Positions 54,518 to 64,000 of a DNA stretch of 64,000 bases are shown here, piece after piece; position 1 is the first letter of the stretch, and each line of letters starts with the position of its first letter. Both the position numbers and the translations under genes were made by a program. Below the pieces are notes generated by a model. It was not told where the DNA came from, did no database searches, and saw nothing but the letters and a program-made list of their open reading frames with translations. Origin of the DNA: Amoebophrya sp. A120 (lineage: Eukaryota; Sar; Dinophyceae; Syndiniales; Amoebophryaceae); the NCBI GenBank assembly GCA_905178155.1, contig CAJINV010000001.1, forward strand, positions 1,601,904-1,665,903. Direction: 5' to 3'.

Positions 54518-57500
54518 TCAGCAATACCACGAGTCTGGCCTACAGGTGGTTGTGTGCACCCGAAAACTGTATTTCGGGCAGTAATTCACCGTGTAGGGTT
54601 CCCACAATAACCTGTTCACGCCGTCCTCCTTCCACGGCTTCAATGGGCCGGTCCAGTGGAACAAGCCTCCCTCCTCCAGCACCGGTTTGGGGTAGTTCAA
54701 CCGGTGCCCCAGCCCGTCGACGTTCCACTTGTAGGGCAGTTTGCAGGCCTCGTCGTGGAAAAGGAGCAGCATCAGGGGCTGCGATCCGTGCCGCCAGAGC
54801 GTCTCCGGCCCGGAGTTGTCGCGGGACTGCAGCCAGTGGTCCAGCTTCTGCTGGATCTCCGGGCGGTTGCGCCACCGGGCAAGGTCGATGAGCAAAACGC
54901 CGGCGTTGAAGGCCGGATTGTTCATGGGAATCCATTCCGGCATAAAGGGGTACATGATCCCGGGGAGATAGTTGAACAGCGGCGAGGACGGCCGGATGGC
55001 GGCACAGATATGAACTGCAAAAGTATCGCACTCGTAGTTGATTTCTTAAGCCAGGTAAATCCACATTACAAATTCTTTGTTTCTCATGCTCAGAAAATTT
55101 GTAATGCAATTCAAACTAGTGCGATGCTTATGCTTTTGCGATTCATAACAGACCGTCGCTTGCGATTTTTCCAGCACTGGGGAGAAGTCGGTCCACAACG
55201 ACCGCAAATCCTTTTTGACCAGCACGTCCACGTCGAGGTAAATGACTTTTGCTATCTGCTTTGGTAGCAACTTATGCAAATAGAATCTCACGTAGTTGTG
55301 CAACGCTTGAAGATTCCCCGTGTCCCGTTGAAACCCTTTCGACACGTCAATGTCGCCCCCGACCTGGAACCGTTTCTTCTGCGCCAGCTCGGAGTCCGGA
55401 ATCAAATTTTTCCCGACCATTTGCTCGTCGAGTCGATGAAGAAGAATGGGCGCTGGGCTGCGAGTCACGTCCGGGTGCTGGTGTAGAAGTCGTGTGGGGG
55501 AGATTTTTGATGTTGCAGTTGGGTCATTAGGGGGCCTCATGTTGTTCTCGTCGTCCCTTTGGTGCTGTGCCGCGTACTGCAGTTGATTCGTCACAGTCTC
55601 GGGATTGTCCGCACTCGGTTCTTGTGCTGAACCGTCCTCCTCTCCGTCATCATCTTCGTCCACTTGAGCGACAATGCCTGCGCTTGTCGTGATCGTTTCG
55701 GGAGACTGCTCTCTTTGAGGATTTCCTACCTTGACTGAGTCGTAGAGGACGAATTTTCCAAGTTTCGCGTATTCCGCAGATTTAGATGTTGTTGCTCCTT
55801 CCGGGAGGTCTTCATTTGATTCCGCTTGTGGCGACGTTGAGAACAGCGAGGAGAACATGCCCGCACTACTTCCACTTGCACTCGGATGTTGGTCTAGTAC
55901 TTCTTGCGCTACTTCATCTGGAGGACCACGCGCCGCAGTAGATTTCGTCCCTACTTCGTGAAACCTTTCCGCCCCAAAAGCACACTGCAGCCCGTCCACG
56001 AGAAATTTCCGCTCGTGTTCCAGCAAGAAGACATGAATGCAGGTGTTGGACTATCCTGAGTAAAAACGTCCCCACACCAGAGTCGAGATGGGGACTTCGC
56101 AACACAAACCTTGAAGTTTTGGGAGTCACACATGACAAATTGCAGGCTGTAGTGTAGTGCGGTTTAGCAAGGGAAGCCGCAAAATAAATCCACTCTCTTA
56201 TCCTGTTTGGAGCATTACACGTTCCAAAACACACTGGGAAATGCCTCTCATGGGGATGCGCACAAATCCTCTTGCGTTTGCAGATCTGCATGACAACTCT
56301 GGGGTGAGGATGTTTTTACACAGGATATGGCCGGATTTTCCGCGTGGCGGACCATGGAATTCAAAGCGACGATGATGCCGTCGATCTGCTGGATGTCCGC
56401 AGAGACGGCGACGTGGACAAGATCACCGACGGTTCTTGTGTGGTGATCCAACTGAAAACATCGGCTGGTAAAAACAGATCCACCTCCTGCTCTTTCGTCA
56501 ACTGTTTGATGTCCCTCTACAACCTGCGGCGCAGCGGACGATACTGCTGGCACAGCACTGACACTCGTCTCCTCTTTCGCCCGATTATACTTCCTCCCCG
56601 TCTGCACGGCTTTGTTTGGTGGCGGAATGTAGGAGGCAGACTTCAGATTGAAGAAAAGCATGGGTAGCACCCGCCGGCGCTCGATCCGCGACAGGACTTG
56701 CCAGTACGCCCAGTCAGACCGGAGATGGTGGTAGACCGTCATGTTGGTCCTGCAATTGTGGACCTGCGCCTCCCCGAAAAGAATGAAGTTTTTCGTCTCG
56801 TTCCTGGCCTGCTCGAATGCATTGCAAAAGTATCGTATTCGTACTGATCGGACTTATGCACGACAGATATATCATATCTTGATACCTGACCTCGCATGAC
56901 AAATTGCATTTTTGTTCTTGAGAAAGTTTGTAATGCTATTTCTACGTAGTACGATACTTTTGAAATGCATAGCTCCATGCTGTGCTGGTTGTTCCTCTGA
57001 AACTCCGCCACCGCGGTCTCGATAAGTTGCTCCGCAAGGGTGAAATACGCACTGGCGATCCCACCGTGGCACTTCGCGTCCTCTTGCTCTGCGAGGTAGA
57101 GCAGCGAGCCGAAAAACCCAGCCTGCGTATGCATTGCACAAGTATCTTCGCACTCGTACGTAATTGCGGCTGTGCAGGACAATTGTGTTTCCTAAAGCTA
57201 AACTAACATGACAGATGCCATTTGTAATGCTGAGCAAGGTTGTAATGCAATTCCAATTTCGACCATGGCGGGGACGCGTGCGATGCTTTTACGATGCATA
57301 CTGCGCCGTCTTCGACAGTTCGTGGAACGAACGATCGAGGGCGCGGTCTTCGCTCGGAACTACAGGCGGTGTAGTCGATTGGGGCTGCGCTGCAGCACCT
57401 GATACAGGTGGTGATGAAACAGCATTCGCAAGAACACTGCTGCGCTGGACTCCTGCTGTTCCTGCCCCTGCTGCCTCCCCTACTATTTCCACAAACGGAG

Positions 57501-59919
57501 AATCTACGAACGCCGGCGTCATGTCCATGCTCAAGCCGCTGATGCCAACACCAGTCGGCGTATGAAAGTGCACAACTCCGCCTCGCCCGCATTTGTATTG
57601 CATGAACAGCAAAAATACGAGCACAAGTGTCCTCAGCAAGAATACAGGTTTTGCATGACAAATTATTTGGACAGGAGTGTATAGCTGTTCGGGCTGCTGA
57701 AAGAAACTTGTCATGCAACCAGTGCCAACACGGGCCAAGGCGTAAATTGGGAATTTTGCATGACAAATGAGGGGGAGGGTTGTGGTGCAGTGTCATACGG
57801 CGCCGGGTACTTCATGACGTCCACTTCGTACCTGGAGACTTATTATCCTGTGCAAAAGTATCGCACTCGCAGTAATCGCAATCATGCATTACAAATCTTT
57901 ATCCCAAGGCAAAACAGCATGACAAATTCAATTTGTCATGCTGAGCTAATTTGTATTGCAATTACTATACATTATATTCATGCGAAAAAAGAGGTAGACA
58001 GAGGGTAAACAAGAGGTGGCCGAGAGGTCAAAAAGAGGTCAAAAGAGGTAAAAAAGAGGTCGACAGAGGTGGAGAGGTGGCGCGGACCCCTTTCGAGAGG
58101 GTCGGCGAGAGGGTGCGCGAGTATAGCCCGCCGAAGGCCCCACCTTAAGGCGGCGCCTAAGTGCCTCAGAGGGTGCAGAGAGGTCAAAAAGAGGGGGCGC
58201 GAGAGGTCGACAGAGGTCGAGAGAGGTGGCGCGAATAAGGGGCGACCTTTCGCGGACCCTCTTGGCCACCTCTCGGCCACCTCTGTCGACCTCTACCCGC
58301 GAGTATAGCCGGACTATTAGCGGGGACCCCCAAAAGAGGTAAAAGAGAGGGTCTGCGAGAGGTCTGCGAGAGGGTAAAGACACAAAGTGGCGGGCGCGAA
58401 TCCGCATGGCACTACCCATATTTGGCACTGCAGGCCATTCGCGGACTTGTTTTGTTCGGTGCCCGTCCCCACCACCCTCTCGCGCCACCCTCTCGCGCAC
58501 CCTCTCGCGCACCCTCTCGCGCCACCCTCTCGCGCCACCCTCTCGCGCACCCTCTCGCGCCCCCCTCGCGCCACCCTCTCGCGCCACCCTCTCGCGCACC
58601 CTCTCGCGCCACCCTCTCGCGCTACCCTCTCGCGCCACCCTCTCGCGCTATCCTCTCCCGCCGCGCGCCTTCTGTTCGCCCCCGGTGTTCTTTGCAGCTG
58701 CTCCCTGCGCCGAGCGCCCGCAGGCGCGGGAAGCGCGCAAGTGGTCCTGCGGGTTGGCGCGGCGCAAACCGGCGGCACGAATGCAGTATGTTTCGTTGTA
58801 CATAGGCCCGTGGGGTTGTGGTCCGATCGGCAAACAGTCTTGCCCCGGCCCAACAGCCTTGCGCTCCGGCGGCAGCCGGAGCATGGCTGGTTACTACTAG
58901 TGCGATACTTTTGCAGTTCATACCTGTCCAAGAATATCCAGTAAACTGAACAGTGGCCATCCCGAATTCAGCACGTCCCAGTAGGACAAAGGCACCAACT
59001 TCTTGAAACTCGCGCCGCCCATTTTTGTCGTCTGGAAGTACGCCAGCCGGTCTTCGGGCGGGTGGAGGTAGACTTTGAGGAAATTCAAACACATCATCCC
59101 CAAGTAGCATCGCGACAATGGTGTGAACTCCATCTCTAAATACGGCATCAGAAAATCGATCGCGTTGGATCCCTGCCGGCTGTGCACCACGTCCTCGACG
59201 AGTTGGTACATGCCTCGTTTCACCCCGCCCCAATCCAGGCCGTCCGGCTGCTGAAACGCCTCGCAGGACAAATCGGACACCTCGGCAGCCATGCCACCCT
59301 CATATATCAAATGTAAAAATGTCTGGGTCTGGAAGAACGCAACTTGTGCTGCTGCATTTGGATTCCAGAAGAATCTGTATTGCATGAGTACCAAGAGCAG
59401 GAATGCAATTTTTGCTACGCGGAGAGGGCATTTGTCATGCGGAATAGGCATCGAGAAGCTCTCAAAAAATCTGTGATGCTAGGGCATGCATCACAGACAT
59501 CAGGGCTCATGCAAAACGTGCATGACAAGTGTCAGAATCTTCCAGACCCAAACATATTTGCATTTGATATCATAGCAGTGCGGGCAACTCCACATGTTGT
59601 AGTTGCCGGGCTGCTGTGCGAAGGTAAGGGTTGTCAGAATGGCGAGGAGCGCCGTGAATAGTAGGGCTAGGCGGGGAATGAGCCGAACGATGTGTTCTGC
59701 AGGTCCACCGAGCGGTTTTTGCGGCCACACTGCTCTTATCTTTTCGAGCCAGCGTGGTCTGCGACTGCGTCGCCGTCCAACCTGAGGCTTTCGTATTCGC
59801 GTTCGGGGATACGGCTTCCATGCTGCCGCGGTGGGAATAAGGTCCGCCATCTTGCTTTTTGAAGAAAGTGGTACAGGGTGAAACTGAAAGTGTGTGTCTT
59901 GTCGCTTCAAAGTCAGCAT
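54518..59919 (-). CDS. Membrane-anchored GT8-family glycosyltransferase
   Basis: Eight exons: 59570-59919, 58923-59299, 57798-57838, 57301-57555, 56972-57122, 56328-56810, 55148-56046 and 54518-55003. They sum to 3,042 nt, 1,013 residues, all phases consistent. ATG at 59917-59919. The N-terminal about 75 residues are basic, then a membrane helix (about 80-100: LIPRLALLFTALLAILTTLT), the type II layout of Golgi glycosyltransferases. A lumenal domain I cannot name follows (residues about 105-400; WSCPHCY, SRCYLGMMCLNFLKVYLHPP). The GT8 domain starts near residue 520 (VHVAVSADIQQIDGIIVALN), is broken by a long acidic Ser-rich insert, and resumes with VIYLDVDVLV, whose DxD motif binds the nucleotide-sugar metal. 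FNAGVLLIDLARWR, LLFHDE and FHWTGPLKPW are typical GT8 C-terminal motifs. The donor sugar is unknown. All seven introns are introners, from families A, B, C and E. Confidence 0.9.
55009..55147. mobile_element. Introner, family A, in the GT8 gene
   Basis: Starts TATGAACTGCAAAAGTATCG and ends GCTTTTGCGATTCATA, between perfect ACAGA duplications. Removal joins ...SQATVC to AAIRPSSP. Confidence 0.9.
56052..56327. mobile_element. Introner, family C, in the GT8 gene
   Basis: Starts TATCCTGAGTAAAAACGTCC and ends GATGTTTTTACACAGGATA; flanks TGGAC / TGGCC (4 of 5). Removal gives RHAENPA-NTCIHVF. Confidence 0.88.
56816..56971. mobile_element. Introner, family A, in the GT8 gene
   Basis: Left end AATGCATTGCAAAAGTATCG (first T changed to A), right end CTTTTGAAATGCATA; flanks GCTCG / GCTCC. 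Removal gives HSME-QARNET. Confidence 0.87.
57128..57300. mobile_element. Introner, family A, in the GT8 gene
   Basis: Starts TATGCATTGCACAAGTATCT and ends GATGCTTTTACGATGCATA, between perfect CTGCG duplications. Removal gives LSKTAQ-AGFFGS. Confidence 0.9.
57561..57797. mobile_element. Introner, family E, in the GT8 gene
   Basis: Starts TATGAAAGTGCACAACTCCG and ends GGTTGTGGTGCAGTGTCATA, between perfect CGGCG duplications. Removal joins a 41-nt exon (VMKYPAP) to TGVGISG. Confidence 0.9.
57844..58922. mobile_element. Introner, family A, in the GT8 gene, enlarged by an insertion
   Basis: Starts TATCCTGTGCAAAAGTATCG and ends GCGATACTTTTGCAGTTCATA. Flanks CTTAT / CCTGT match 3 of 5. A 0.92 kb insertion (57968-58890) splits its right part; without it the element would be about 155 bp. 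Removal gives DILGQ-VSRYEVDV in frame. Confidence 0.85.
57968..58890. other. Low-complexity insertion inside an introner
   Basis: Bounded by TTACTA at 57962-57967 and 58891-58896, a likely 6-bp target duplication. The left part is built of GAGGT(C/G)-rich words (58000-58380), and the right part of CCACCCTCTCGCG / CACCCTCTCGCG words (about 58480-58660). The two parts are partly complementary (GAGAGGGTGCGCGAG against CTCGCGCACCCTCTC), so a large hairpin is possible. Long open frames here simply reflect the repeats. No terminal inverted repeat or protein recognised. Confidence 0.65.
59305..59569. mobile_element. Introner, family B, in the GT8 gene
   Basis: Starts TATCAAATGTAAAAATGTCT and ends ...CATATTTGCATTTGATA, between perfect TCATA duplications. 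Removal gives WSCPHCY-EGGMAAEV. Confidence 0.92.
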
Positions 59920-60517
59920 GGTGATTTTAGTAGTTTCAGTGAAATACCTCTACCTAGACAGACTTCTGCATGTGTCGTACTGATTCGAAGACTCGATCGC
60001 TTTAATCCGTAGCGTATGGGCACTAGTACATCAAGGTCACTACACAAGACCATGCTGTCCAACTCCAGGTTAGCTAGGTAGTTTCGATCAAACAGAACAA
60101 AACAAAACCACAGAAAACCACAGTCATACACGACAGAAGATGCGGCCAATCGAGATCATCAACTTCTAGGGCACGACGAAATTGAAGAGAAAAAACCGAT
60201 AACCAGGATGCGAAAATGAACAGTGTGACAGACTATATTTTTGCAATTACATGAGTAAGGAACTGTTCGTAGAATAGAGATCTGAAAAGGCCGAAGGCTG
60301 CAAAACTATTTTTCCACACCGGAGAACGAAAGTCACCATGCCGTGTACGAGAATTATGATCAAGAGGTCGGGAGCAGAAAAAACACCGATCATGGTCTGA
60401 CCATTCTGCAACACCAGATCCACGAAATGAATACAACTACACTGAACAGCACGAGCTAGCGCTTAGAGAAAGAGCGACCCCACCTGTTGGCAGACCGCTG
60501 CACTCAGAACCCATTTT
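59920..60517. other. Intergenic region
   Basis: About 600 bp with no supported gene, between the GT8 start and the PheRS stop. A minus-strand open frame at 60233-60436 has no domain. Confidence 0.45.
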
Positions 60518-62390
60518 TCATCTGATGCACACACCCAGACAATCTGTGACGCGTGCCACGATTCGATTTTGAATCTCGTTGACCTCTTCGTGAGTCAGTG
60601 TTCGGCTCATGTCTTGGTACACAATGCGATACGTTTTCGAGCGTCTGTTGGTTTTTGGATGCGTGAAGTCGGAAATTAGGCGGACCGACTCAACTAGGTT
60701 TCGACGTTCACTTAGTCGTGAACGTGATGTTGTTTCAGGCGGATAGTAAATATCGCTGCGCGTGTGTTGCTCATTGTCATCCCCGGCCAGCGGGAGCGCC
60801 AGATCGGCCTCCTCGCGAATGGTCTCGAAGAAATCATTCTCCGGAAACGTGTAAAGGTCTTGTTGCACCGCCGGTTTGACATCGCTGCGAGACATGTAGT
60901 TAGTACTCCCGTTATCCCGTCCTTCACCTTCTGCTTTTTCGGAGCTGCGCAATACTCCTCCCAGATTCTTCTCTCCAGCTGCTTCAAGTGCTGGTAGCCA
61001 AAAGCTGAGGTCTTTTGCAATGGCTGGGTATTTGGAAAAGGGCTTGAATTCAACTTCTCGCCACTTCTCGCCGCCAGCTTCCAGATCCTTACTCAGTGTG
61101 TGAAACTGTTCAAGAAAGCGCTCGTCGTGGGACCAAAACAACCGGATGTCTGGAATCTGGAATATGGATGTGTCAGGTGTGAAATCGTCAAAGTTGAAAT
61201 AGTTTGTCATGCATAAAACGGATACCAGTTAGACCTACAGTTTGTAGTCGGTGCATGGCAAATTTTCCCGGTCCTGGAAGCGAGTCTGTCATGCGGTTTA
61301 GGGCAAAAGAGCTGCCTTCTGTCATGCTAGTTAGCAGTCCAACTTTTGACCCTTACCAGGACTATAATCTGCCTCCCGTGGGTCCTCTGCAATAGAGTCA
61401 CTTTTTGTGTTGCATTTTATGCATGACAAACTATTTCGATTTTGCTGATTTCGATCCTGACACTCCCATATGAAACAGCAGCATCGCAAGGCGCTCCAGA
61501 CCGAAACCAAAGGCCCACCCGGAGAATCTTTTCACGTCGACGTGGCCCTTTGCGAGCACCTCGGGGCGTAATATCCCGCAGCCGAGCACTTCGAGCCAGG
61601 GATCATCGGCAGACTGGGTGGAGCTCCTGTCGGTGCTTATTTCTCCGCGGGAGGAGGGCTTTGAAAGCTTCACTTCCAATTCGAAACTCGGACTGGTAAA
61701 GGGAAAGTAATCGTCGCTCCAACGTAAGAACTCCATGGAAGAGTGATCACGTCTTCTCCCTTGATGTCCAAACAAGTGCCGCATGGTACTCTCGCATGTG
61801 TGGCGGAGGTCAGACTGGATTCTTTCCAAGAACAAATGATCTACCTCGCCGGCCCTTTTTTCGAACAGCTTCACTCCTTCCATTTGGTGGAAGACCGGAA
61901 AGTGCGTGCGGTCAATCTCGTCCCGCCGGTAGACGTCTCCGGTGAGCAGGAATTTCCCGCGCCAGTAATTCTCCGGCTCGTGCGTCGTCGTGTGCGTGCG
62001 GAGGCATTTTCCCTGGTCGTAGTCCTCGTAATACGTGTCATTCGGGAGGCGGCTGCTGTGCCCCTTGGGGATGAGCAAATTGTCAAAATTCTCCGCCACA
62101 GTTACCACCGGGTTAAGCGGGGCGGAGACAAGTGCGAAATCTTTGTTAATATTTTCGACGAAGTGCCGCTCGACGATTTTGCGCACGAGAAATAACGGAT
62201 GATCGTGAGTCTCATGCAAGGTCCGACCGATCTTCTCGCGGATGCCGGAGGGTATGTTCGAGGTGAGTTTCGTGTTCGTGGCAGGCGGTGGAGGCGAGAC
62301 TTGATTGGACAACCGAGGAAGGGCACTTGCGAACGTACGCCGGGAAGACAAAATGGTAGACATGAATGATGGCTGGTATCTCGTACGCAT
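60518..62390 (-). CDS. FARS2: Phenylalanyl-tRNA synthetase, mitochondrial (monomeric) type
   Basis: Charges organellar tRNA(Phe). Exons 61471-62390 and 60518-61157 give 519 residues; ATG at 62388-62390, or the downstream MSTILSSRRTFASALPRLS, which looks like a mitochondrial presequence. Class II synthetase signatures are visible: TGDVYRRDEIDRTHFPVFHQ followed by MEGVKLF (motif 2 region) and GWAFGFGLERLAMLLF (motif 3). Across the intron comes QIPDIRLFWSHDERF, then a C-terminal FDX-ACB anticodon-binding domain (FSKYPAIAKDLSFWLP ... VRLISDFTHPKTNRRSKTYR ... LTHEEVNEIQNRI), the mark of the single-chain mitochondrial enzyme. The domain has a Ser/Glu-rich insert. The first frame reads on into the intron to a false stop (GSKSAKSK), an annotation trap. 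The intron is the only family H introner in the window. Confidence 0.96.
61163..61470. mobile_element. Introner, family H, in PheRS
   Basis: Starts TATGGATGTGTCAGGTGTGA and ends ...TCCTGACACTCCCATA; the arms run for about 45 bp and both include TTTGTCATGCA or its complement. Flanks TGGAA / TGAAA. Removal restores LLFQIPDIRLFW, conserved in the enzyme. Confidence 0.93.
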
Positions 62391-62957
62391 CTACATCTAC
62401 ATACACGTAACCCAAATATTGTAGCTGTTGCACCACACTTCATGATTTTTGCAAACAGACACTCTCGAAGATGAGTATTTTTCCAGGTGGTAGGGTTGAG
62501 GTTGTGCACGCAAGAAAATGAAATCACGAAGGATGAAACACCCCAGGGATAGATTTGCTCTTACTTTCGGTACGACAAGAAATACTATATTTTGTTCGAA
62601 AATTCTTCGCGGAAAAAAGGTGGATGAACACATTTATGCCACCTGAGAAGTTGCCTTTATTGCGAACCGGCTAGCTGAGGCTCTTCTAACAAAATATACA
62701 TGAGTTTTTTGTGCGCTTTCATTAGTTTTGTTTTTAATACACCAATGAACGATAGTAATCTTCCCAACTCTACTGCGCAAAAATGCGCTCGTATCCTCTT
62801 CTTTCGTTCATGCAAACGCAATCGCCATGTGTCGCCTAGAATATTACTTCTTCACGTTTCTTTTTCCGTAATACATCGACACCAGACTGGTGCGCTTCGA
62901 CTTTGCTCCCACCTGTGTTGCAAAAATACTACCTCACACAGCAGCTGCGCCCTCACT
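62391..62957. other. Intergenic region
   Basis: About 570 bp between the PheRS start and the stop of the last gene. AT-rich; no gene or repeat recognised. Confidence 0.45.
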
Positions 62958-63922
62958 TCAGTCCGTATCAAAGTCGTCATCCTTGCAGAGTTTGTAGAAC
63001 CACAGCGGGACGGCGATGACAAAGAGCACCCACGCAGCCCACTTGACCGGGTTCGGCTCGTAGATGCCCGGCCACAACACGTCCCAGAGCGAGTACAGAA
63101 CGATCGGGACCGGCTTCGGCTTCGTTCGCGTCTGGTCCGGCTCCACCCAGGGCGCCGTGGCGATGGCCAGGTCCTTATCCTGTGTAAAAACGTCGCCACC
63201 CGAGGGCTGTCATGCAGATTTGCCATGACAGGAACATTTGTGATGCGCATCCCCATGACAAGTTTGTTCGATCGTGTTTGGGTGGAATTTGTAATGCTGT
63301 AAAGAGGATAAGCAGAGCGATTTGTAATGCGGCTGTCCTTGCTAACTTTCACTACCTTACGGACTGCAACTTGTCATGCGTCACTTCCAAAACTCCTTAG
63401 GTTTGTCTTGCAAAATCCCCATCTTGACTCTGGGGTGGGGACGTTTTTACCTAGGATAGTCCTTCCGGCCCTTGGTGCGCGCGTAGAGGATGGGGGTTTC
63501 CGGGTTCCGCGGGGTCATTTTATCGTAAGGAAAAATCTCCTCCCCATATCGAGACAGGATTCGTGATGCTGGATCTGCGTACACAAATGCGCTCTGTATT
63601 GCAGGAAGGCATTGCGGCCAGTAACAAGTCTAGGTCGGGGCGTTTGGTCTAGTTGCTCAGCATTGCAAACGGCTGCCCCCTAGGCCCAACAGCATGCCAA
63701 ATCGCTTCCATAATGGGACGGGAGCTTCGGCGCTTGTGTTCTTGCAAGACAAATGTGATTTGTGAGCACAAATTAGCAACACAAATTTTCGGAAACATAC
63801 CTTTTCAATATGGGGAGGGGGATTTTTCCTTGCAATACATTTCCGTGATCCACCACTGGTGCAGCGCCTTCTTGTTGTCCGGGTCCGGCGGTGCGTGGAT
63901 CAGGTAGAGCTGGCTCCTCCCC
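62958..63922 (-). CDS. C-terminal part of a small single-pass membrane protein (partial)
   Basis: Exons 63839-63922, 63459-63591 and 62958-63170 encode the last about 142 residues; the 5' end lies beyond the window, past an introner. Sequence: YLIHAPPDPDNKKALHQWWI, then AFVYADPASRILSRYGEEIF, TPRNPETPILYARTKGRKDL, and a C-terminal membrane helix (WAAWVLFVIAVPLWFYKL) followed by the acidic tail CKDDDFDTD. Intron 63592-63838 is GT-AG; the other complete intron is a family C introner. Size, single helix and short tails resemble accessory subunits of mitochondrial inner-membrane complexes, but I cannot name it and that is only a guess. Confidence 0.8.
63176..63458. mobile_element. Introner, family C, in the last gene
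   Basis: Starts TATCCTGTGTAAAAACGTCG and ends GGGGACGTTTTTACCTAGGATA (inverted arm), between perfect GTCCT duplications. Removal gives TKGRKD-LAIATAPW. Confidence 0.92.
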
Positions 63923-63927
63923 GTGTC

Positions 63928-64000
63928 TATCAAGTGCAAATATCGATCTGGGTCTGGAAACTTGTCGTGCTAAAGTGTGTTTGGTGGGCGGACTGCAATA
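63928..64000. mobile_element. Introner, family B, left end only (cut by window edge)
   Basis: Begins TATCAAGTGCAAATATCGAT followed by CTGGGTCTGG, a family B left arm, directly after GTGTC. The right arm should lie a few hundred bases beyond the window. Confidence 0.8.

Noticed and set aside
58387-58944. Plus- and minus-strand open frames of up to about 200 codons in the CCCTCTCGCG region
   Set aside because: They consist of a short repeat read in several frames (HPLAPPSRA- and AREGARE-type), lie inside an introner insertion and have no other coding sign.
61431-61470. PheRS C-terminus ending in GSKSAKSK
   Set aside because: Homology requires QIPDIRLFW directly after LLF; this tail is the left arm of the intron.

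Overview
The window looks like nuclear DNA of an alveolate protist, most likely of the dinoflagellate lineage and possibly a syndinian such as Amoebophrya (inference). Three things point there. A multi-exon alveolin gene built from EVPxxxVVEK-type repeats is an alveolate marker. Every gene I can support, about 15 over 62 kb, lies on the minus strand, as in the one-way gene arrays of dinoflagellates. The introns are also dominated by transposon-like introner elements, which have been reported from that group.

Layout, left to right (all genes minus strand, so each reads right to left): alveolin (1788-8357); SepSecS, the last enzyme of selenocysteinyl-tRNA synthesis (9818-12025); a helix-hairpin-helix protein of unknown role (12848-13918); a giant putatively secreted orphan (14928-20285); a small orphan (21533-22573); an open frame split by a 4.3 kb pile of repeats (23499-29179); a P2X-type ATP-gated channel whose last intron holds nested insertions (30694-34393); a TPR protein (35135-36460); a 224-residue orphan with a 12-nt exon (37430-38950); a Deg9-like HtrA protease (41486-45391); a Tudor-SET (SMYD-like) methyltransferase (46853-50992); a RING/TRAF/MATH protein (52302-53796); a membrane-anchored GT8 glycosyltransferase (54518-59919); mitochondrial phenylalanyl-tRNA synthetase (60518-62390); and a partial single-pass membrane protein (62958-63922).

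The main result is the intron system. Thirty complete introns, plus one cut by the window edge, are inverted-repeat elements of at least eight sequence families (called A to H here). Nearly all begin with TA and end with TA, and sit between 5-bp target duplications (20 of 30 perfect, 27 of 30 with at least 4/5 matches). One rule, remove the element plus one copy of the 5-bp duplication, restores the reading frame in all thirty. Where homology can test it (SepSecS, PheRS) it restores conserved residues exactly. In many of them no register of the duplication gives GT-AG, so splicing must be non-canonical. All eight families, otherwise unrelated, share an internal TTTGTNATGC-like motif. Conventional GT-AG introns occur in the same genes.

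Mobile DNA is also layered outside genes: a 1.05 kb TIR element with a GGCCTG duplication, a 0.73 kb Mutator-like TIR element with a 9-bp duplication, two copies of a 0.73 kb repeat, and two copies of a 1.2 kb TIR repeat. No transposase or reverse transcriptase was recognised. The genes do not form a pathway; they are an ordinary mixed housekeeping, membrane and signalling set. All names come from reading motifs by eye.
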